This document shows positions 6,075 through 9,951 of a DNA stretch of 9,951 nucleotides, one piece after another (the stretch's first letter is position 1; every line of letters starts with the position of its first letter). The notes beneath the pieces are model-generated. The model had not been told where the DNA came from, did not search any database, and worked only from the letters and a program-made list of their open reading frames with translations. Origin of the DNA: Candidatus Stahliibacteriota bacterium CG08_land_8_20_14_0_20_40_26 (GTDB lineage: Bacteria > Hydrothermota > UBA3073); NCBI GenBank assembly GCA_002774315.1, contig PEYP01000064.1, positions 1 through 9,951 of the forward strand, given 5' to 3'. A program made the translations under genes and the position numbers.

Positions 6075-7412
6075 TTAGGGAAAAGGATGCGGGTATTTAT
6101 TTAACTCGTGTCCATATGAATAGTCAGCATAACCAAGCGTTTTCGGTACTTCCTTCAGCCTTTCTCCTCCAAGGTGTCTATATCTATAATTGGCATTCAA
6201 AGGTTGCATACCAGGTATTATCACCTTTACAACATAGAACCCAACTGTAGCAATATCTTCTGACGTAATGTTTACAATAACGACATCTTTCCCTTTTTCA
6301 GAAAATTTTTTTAGGCAGGTCTTTATATTCTCTAAAATATTTGGGGAGCTTTTGTCGGGTATATCGTTAATCTTTAATGACGGAGCTGAATTTATTATGA
6401 AGTCAAGTTTTGGCCATAGGTCTATCTTTGCATAGAGCAAAACATGTTCTCGAAAATTGGCAATGTTACTGAAATTTTCCATATACCTATAGTCAGGATT
6501 CTTTTTTGCAAGCTGCTTTGCCCATGCCCTGGTTTGTAGTGCTTCCTCTACAGCCTGAAGCATTCCAAGCTGGGGGTCCAAATCTGCACGTGCTCCACAT
6601 ACTAAAAAGGGTTCACTCTTTCCTCTGATTAACGCAACAAAACTGGGGATTTTTATGTCTGTTGTTATATCCAACACATATAGCTCCAAGTCAGTATAAT
6701 ATATTCTCTCAATCATTCTTAAAATAAATTTATCCCCAGTAGATAAATCAATTCTCGGCATCTTGAGTTTATTTAACCACCAAATCATAAAAGCATCTCT
6801 TTCAACCACCTCGTAAATGCCCGAGAGTATTGCCTCTTCAATTGTATTACCGCACGCTGCACCTGTACTTACAGTTTCTACGAAAGAAGGTTCTTCATTT
6901 CTACCCTTGTAAGGCAAAAAAAGAAGGCAAGACGGTACCAGGACAGGTTTCTTTTTAATTAACGAATATCCCCATGTCCAACTTATCTTGGTTTCATCAG
7001 AAGGTCTCTTAAGATTAAATCTTGGTTCTTTATATTGTGTTTCTGAATATAGGATAAGATCTTGCACATCAATAGCCTCTTTCCTGGTTTCCCTATAGGA
7101 GTTAAAAACAAACTCTTCAGGTCTATATATACTTCCACAATATCTCTCCAAAGCTTCTCCTATAGCTGCTGCCTTGCTTTTTTCCCGATTTATACTTCCT
7201 GACCCCTCTTCTGACGGACACTTTAGACGGGAAAAGTGGGAAGTATTAGTTAGATCAGGATAATATGAATACATTCCGAAATCGTCCGGTTCCATTCTTA
7301 ATTCATAGCAATTTTTTAAAATTCCAACATTTCTTCCTACAAGTTTATCCGCTTTTCTAATAGTTTCCTTTGGTGTACTTTTTTTCCTATTTTTAAGTAA
7401 TAATCTTTCCAT
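6075..7412 (-). CDS. YcaO-domain cyclodehydratase (azoline-forming)
   Basis: A 445-aa ATP-dependent YcaO enzyme that cyclises Cys, Ser or Thr residues of a precursor onto the preceding amide. The nucleotide and magnesium site is visible as SKAAAIGEALERYC (79-92; Glu86, Glu89, Arg90) and TIEEAILSGIYEVVERDA (190-207; Glu193, Glu201, Glu204, Arg205). A further acidic-basic segment, AVEEALQTR, is at 287-295. The chain ends in PHPFP, a perfect PxPxP tail. That tail marks azoline-forming YcaO proteins, where it helps build the active site, so thioamidation or amidine formation is less likely. The start codon overlaps the stop of the upstream E1-like gene by one base (TAATG), which is translational coupling between the two cyclodehydratase partners. 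An internal 93-bp stretch is identical to part of the second ycaO at the left edge of the window. Confidence 0.95.
   Translation of the reverse strand: MERLLLKNRKKSTPKETIRKADKLVGRNVGILKNCYELRMEPDDFGMYSYYPDLTNTSHFSRLKCPSEEGSGSINREKSKAAAIGEALERYCGSIYRPEEFVFNSYRETRKEAIDVQDLILYSETQYKEPRFNLKRPSDETKISWTWGYSLIKKKPVLVPSCLLFLPYKGRNEEPSFVETVSTGAACGNTIEEAILSGIYEVVERDAFMIWWLNKLKMPRIDLSTGDKFILRMIERIYYTDLELYVLDITTDIKIPSFVALIRGKSEPFLVCGARADLDPQLGMLQAVEEALQTRAWAKQLAKKNPDYRYMENFSNIANFREHVLLYAKIDLWPKLDFIINSAPSLKINDIPDKSSPNILENIKTCLKKFSEKGKDVVIVNITSEDIATVGFYVVKVIIPGMQPLNANYRYRHLGGERLKEVPKTLGYADYSYGHELNKYPHPFP
6775..6867. repeat. 93-bp perfect direct repeat, copy 2 (in complete YcaO)
   Basis: This is the matching copy of bases 1-93, inside the complete ycaO gene. 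It covers the last base of codon 182 through the second base of codon 213. To the left (toward the C-terminus) no comparison is possible because the other copy is cut by the window edge. To the right (toward the N-terminus) the two genes diverge at once. Confidence 0.95.
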
Positions 7413-8560
7413 TATTCCATCTCAAGCCAAAGTTTAGGCCTTGGTTTTGCTCGACTGCATGTTGGACATATTGGTAGCTTTAAGACTTCTTCGACTTCAA
7501 TTTTTGGGGTTAACATATTGACAATAAATAACTTGCCATAGTCTGCAGACCCAATATTGGTAAAGAGCTTTACTACTATCTGAGCAACGATAGTAGCTAC
7601 AAGATTGCCAAAGAATTTTAAACTCCCATATTGAATATTAGAATTTGGATTATCTATTAAATATTTCTCAAAGGCCATGTATTCCTCGAAATATTTCTCG
7701 TTTCCTTTCCTCCTCAATTCATAGCAGGTATAACATGCTGTCTCATAAGGCAGTATTAAAGGGCCTATCAACGCCTCAGTTCCTTCTATAGAGCTATTAA
7801 TCCATTGAACCTTTTTCTCTAAACAAGCCTCATTTACTAAGCGGCATAGGGGTATATTTATTGCATCATTACAAAGAATCACAAGATCGCATCTTTCTAT
7901 TAAGGGAACAATGTCTTTAGAAGACTTTATATCTTTTCTTATCACATCAACTTGGATATTGGGGTTAATCTCTCTAATTTTTTCTCTGGCGACTATGGTT
8001 TTTTCTTTATTTATGTCTTCTTCAAAGAAAAAGGTTCCAAGATCTCGTTCATCGATAATCTCGTTCTCAGTTTGAAGACCAATTGCTGTTATCTTTCCTA
8101 TTCCTAAAGAAGATAAGTTCATTAAAAGTGCACAACCGATTTCCTCTAATCCAAATATTACCACACGCTTTTCTTTTAACAATTTTTGCCACGCAAATTT
8201 ATCAGGATGAAAGTGACAGAAAAATTTAAATTGGTTTTGGTATCTTTCGAGCTCCTGAGGCGAAAATCCAGAGGGTGGAGATATGGAAGCATCTTCTAAA
8301 AGTCCCCTTTCATTCATCAATCTTATCGCCGACAAAACGGTATTTTCATCAAAAGATTTCAAGCGTAAAATAACTTCAGAGATCGTATTTTGACCATTAA
8401 GTTCAGGGAGAAGATTAGGAATCAGTGTTGAAACCGCCTTCCCTTTCAATATCCTTATAGTTCCTACAGTTCTAAATTGGATTTTATCCTCTCCCATTGG
8501 GATTATATAAAAGAAATCTTTTATCTTCGGCTTTGTGGGTAGTTTTCTAATTTTTTCCAT
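7412..8560 (-). CDS. E1/ThiF-like cyclodehydratase partner with N-terminal leader-binding domain (TOMM C/F type)
   Basis: A 382-aa E1-like protein of the thiazole/oxazole-modified microcin type, which binds the precursor leader and presents it to the YcaO enzyme. Residues about 5-90 resemble a PqqD-like winged-helix recognition element (FFYIIPMGEDKIQFRTVG, then helices ending MNERGLLED). A Rossmann segment, VVIFGLEEIG, begins at 133. The adenylation loop of true E1 enzymes (GxGGxG) is degraded here to GLEEIG, consistent with a structural rather than catalytic role. Two zinc-binding pairs are present: CYTC at 276-279 and CPTC at 365-368. It is separate from YcaO, as in SagC/SagD systems, rather than fused. 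A GGAGG site sits seven bases before the ATG, and only two bases separate it from the radical SAM gene. C-type versus F-type cannot be settled by eye. Confidence 0.9.
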   Translation of the reverse strand: MEKIRKLPTKPKIKDFFYIIPMGEDKIQFRTVGTIRILKGKAVSTLIPNLLPELNGQNTISEVILRLKSFDENTVLSAIRLMNERGLLEDASISPPSGFSPQELERYQNQFKFFCHFHPDKFAWQKLLKEKRVVIFGLEEIGCALLMNLSSLGIGKITAIGLQTENEIIDERDLGTFFFEEDINKEKTIVAREKIREINPNIQVDVIRKDIKSSKDIVPLIERCDLVILCNDAINIPLCRLVNEACLEKKVQWINSSIEGTEALIGPLILPYETACYTCYELRRKGNEKYFEEYMAFEKYLIDNPNSNIQYGSLKFFGNLVATIVAQIVVKLFTNIGSADYGKLFIVNMLTPKIEVEEVLKLPICPTCSRAKPRPKLWLEME

Positions 8561-8562
8561 TT

Positions 8563-9915
8563 TTAATCCTCCGGGATTTTCATGATTTTGTTCCGAGAAA
8601 GCTGAAAAGAATATAACGAATATAGTTTGGCAATACTTTCTTCAAATTCAGGACACTCTTTCTCGCAAGAGAAGTTATTTGATAGACGGAATCTCCTATA
8701 AGGACATCCACCCATACAGATTGGGAGATACTTGCACCTTATGCACCCTTCATCTTCAAATGGGTTAAAAGTTAGCCATTTTACTAGATTATAATTCCAT
8801 TTTATCTTTCCACTTTGGTCTAAATAACCTATAGATTCATCTTTGTTTCCTAAATCATTAGTACATTTATATATTCTCCCATCGGGGGCAAAGCTCCACG
8901 ACCAGGGAGAAATCGTCTCACAAAATCCCTTTCTTAGCATGTAATACTCAGTTGTCTTAAAACCAGAGTAAACAAAGTTTCTAAAATGAGGGAGAAACTT
9001 TTTCAAATATTCTCTCCCGGTAAAACATTTAGCAGCAATACAGGGATTAACATTACCTAAGGTATTTACTGGGTAAAAATAAAAGTCGACCAAATCTTTC
9101 AAACCTTCCTTATCTAATACATTCAAAACTCGAACACATGAATCCCCATTATCCTTATCTACATTTATACGAATTGTTATTTTTGCCTTCACTTTCGAAC
9201 TTGCAATATCTTTGAGATTTTCCAAAATCTTTTCAAAAGTTCCCTCTCCCGTACAGAGCGGTCTACGTTTATCGTGGGTCTCTCGATCCCCATCTATCGT
9301 AATCTGAAAATGCCCTATCAAGCAATCTTCCACCAGCCTCTCATAACGTTCTTTACTTAATAAGTAACCATTCGTGGACATCGATGCCTCATAACGTATA
9401 TTTTTATTCTCACATATTTCTATGAAGTTCCTGGAAAGTCCGTTTATAAACTTGTATTTCAACAAAGGTTCTCCCCCAAACCAGTTTACGCCAAGATAGC
9501 AAATCGTCGTGCTTTCCCTCTCTATAAATTTTATCAAACTGTCTCTTACGCTTTCATTCATATTCTCCTTTTTATGTCTCTCGAAACAATAGACACATCT
9601 GAAATTACAATTAAGTGTAGGAGAAATAGATATGCTTAAGGTTTTAGTAGAAGCTCTTTCTATGTTGAACTTCATCTTTAAGAGGTCAATCTCATTCATA
9701 AAATCCTTTATTAAAAAGCCACCTTTTTTCAAATATACCTTAATTTCGCTTTCCTCGGGAGTAATATCTGGTTTATTTGGATTCGTCAAAAGTAGATTCA
9801 CTATTTTAGACTTATTGTCAGGTATACTCAAGAAGGTGCGATGTCTCAGGTTGCACAATACAGGAGGATTTATATAATTCAAATAACAATTATATTTTGA
9901 TTCCGCAAATCCCAT
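8563..9915 (-). CDS. Radical SAM/SPASM peptide maturase
   Basis: A 450-aa radical SAM enzyme with a C-terminal SPASM domain, likely to install a radical-based change such as a thioether, carbon-carbon link or epimerisation on the same precursor. The [4Fe-4S]-SAM motif is CNFRCVYC at 103-110 (CxxxCxxC), followed by GGEP at 147-150. SPASM cysteines appear as Cys332, Cys351, CIRCKYLPICMGGC (391-404, spacing C-x2-C-x5-C-x3-C) and CEKEC (417-421), enough for auxiliary iron-sulfur clusters. Residues about 35-90 precede the SAM motif and could be a small winged-helix leader-binding domain (LLLTNP, LKKGGFLIKD), but this is weak. An AAGGA ribosome site lies eight bases before the ATG. It is the first visible gene of the operon; the precursor is expected just upstream, outside the window. 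The exact reaction cannot be read from the sequence. Confidence 0.93.
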   Translation of the reverse strand: MGFAESKYNCYLNYINPPVLCNLRHRTFLSIPDNKSKIVNLLLTNPNKPDITPEESEIKVYLKKGGFLIKDFMNEIDLLKMKFNIERASTKTLSISISPTLNCNFRCVYCFERHKKENMNESVRDSLIKFIERESTTICYLGVNWFGGEPLLKYKFINGLSRNFIEICENKNIRYEASMSTNGYLLSKERYERLVEDCLIGHFQITIDGDRETHDKRRPLCTGEGTFEKILENLKDIASSKVKAKITIRINVDKDNGDSCVRVLNVLDKEGLKDLVDFYFYPVNTLGNVNPCIAAKCFTGREYLKKFLPHFRNFVYSGFKTTEYYMLRKGFCETISPWSWSFAPDGRIYKCTNDLGNKDESIGYLDQSGKIKWNYNLVKWLTFNPFEDEGCIRCKYLPICMGGCPYRRFRLSNNFSCEKECPEFEESIAKLYSLYSFQLSRNKIMKIPED

Positions 9916-9923
9916 ATGCTAAT

Positions 9924-9928
9924 TCCTT
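9924..9928 (-). promoter_or_regulatory. Shine-Dalgarno for the radical SAM gene
   Basis: On the minus strand AAGGA lies eight bases before the ATG at 9915, which supports that start. The remaining visible leader is too short to show a promoter. Confidence 0.6.
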
Positions 9929-9951
9929 ATAGTTTTAAAAGCTGGAGGGAG

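Noticed and set aside
8563..9915. Anaerobic sulfatase-maturating enzyme instead of a RiPP maturase
   Set aside because: The SPASM cysteine pattern is shared, but no sulfatase is nearby and the operon partners are azole-peptide enzymes.

Overview
The window reads as part of a RiPP (ribosomally made, post-translationally modified peptide) biosynthetic locus from an AT-rich, Gram-negative bacterium. Gram-negative is inferred from a TonB-dependent outer-membrane receptor with an N-terminal carboxypeptidase-regulatory-like domain and from a Sec-exported TPR protein. That receptor style is typical of Bacteroidota, related FCB lineages and several uncultured candidate phyla. I cannot place the organism more precisely.

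Seven genes lie head to tail on the minus strand, so transcription runs from the right end of the window to the left. In order they encode: a radical SAM/SPASM peptide maturase; an E1/ThiF-like cyclodehydratase partner with an N-terminal leader-binding domain; a YcaO cyclodehydratase ending in PxPxP; a SagB/McbC-type FMN dehydrogenase; a TonB-dependent receptor; an exported TPR protein; and an M50 (site-2-protease-like) membrane protease with an N-terminal PqqD-like domain. The gaps are 2 bp, a 1-base overlap, 12, 52, 11 and 18 bp, so this is almost certainly one operon. The E1-like, YcaO and SagB trio is the classic machinery that turns Cys/Ser/Thr into azolines and then azoles. The radical SAM enzyme suggests a second, radical-based modification. 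The M50 protein is the best candidate for leader removal, and the TonB receptor and TPR protein tie the product to the cell envelope. No ABC exporter is visible.

Left of the operon, about 530 bp (636-1169) lacks a convincing gene. It contains a perfect 21-bp palindrome, a doubtful 75-codon plus-strand ORF and some AT-rich imperfect repeats. At the extreme left is the start of a second, divergent YcaO gene, also on the minus strand, cut off by the window edge. Its first 93 bp in window coordinates are identical to the matching stretch of the main ycaO, although the rest of the two genes is only distantly related. That points to gene conversion or to an assembly break at a repeat.

No precursor peptide is recognisable inside the window. 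It is most likely just beyond the right end, upstream of the radical SAM gene, where only 36 bp are visible.
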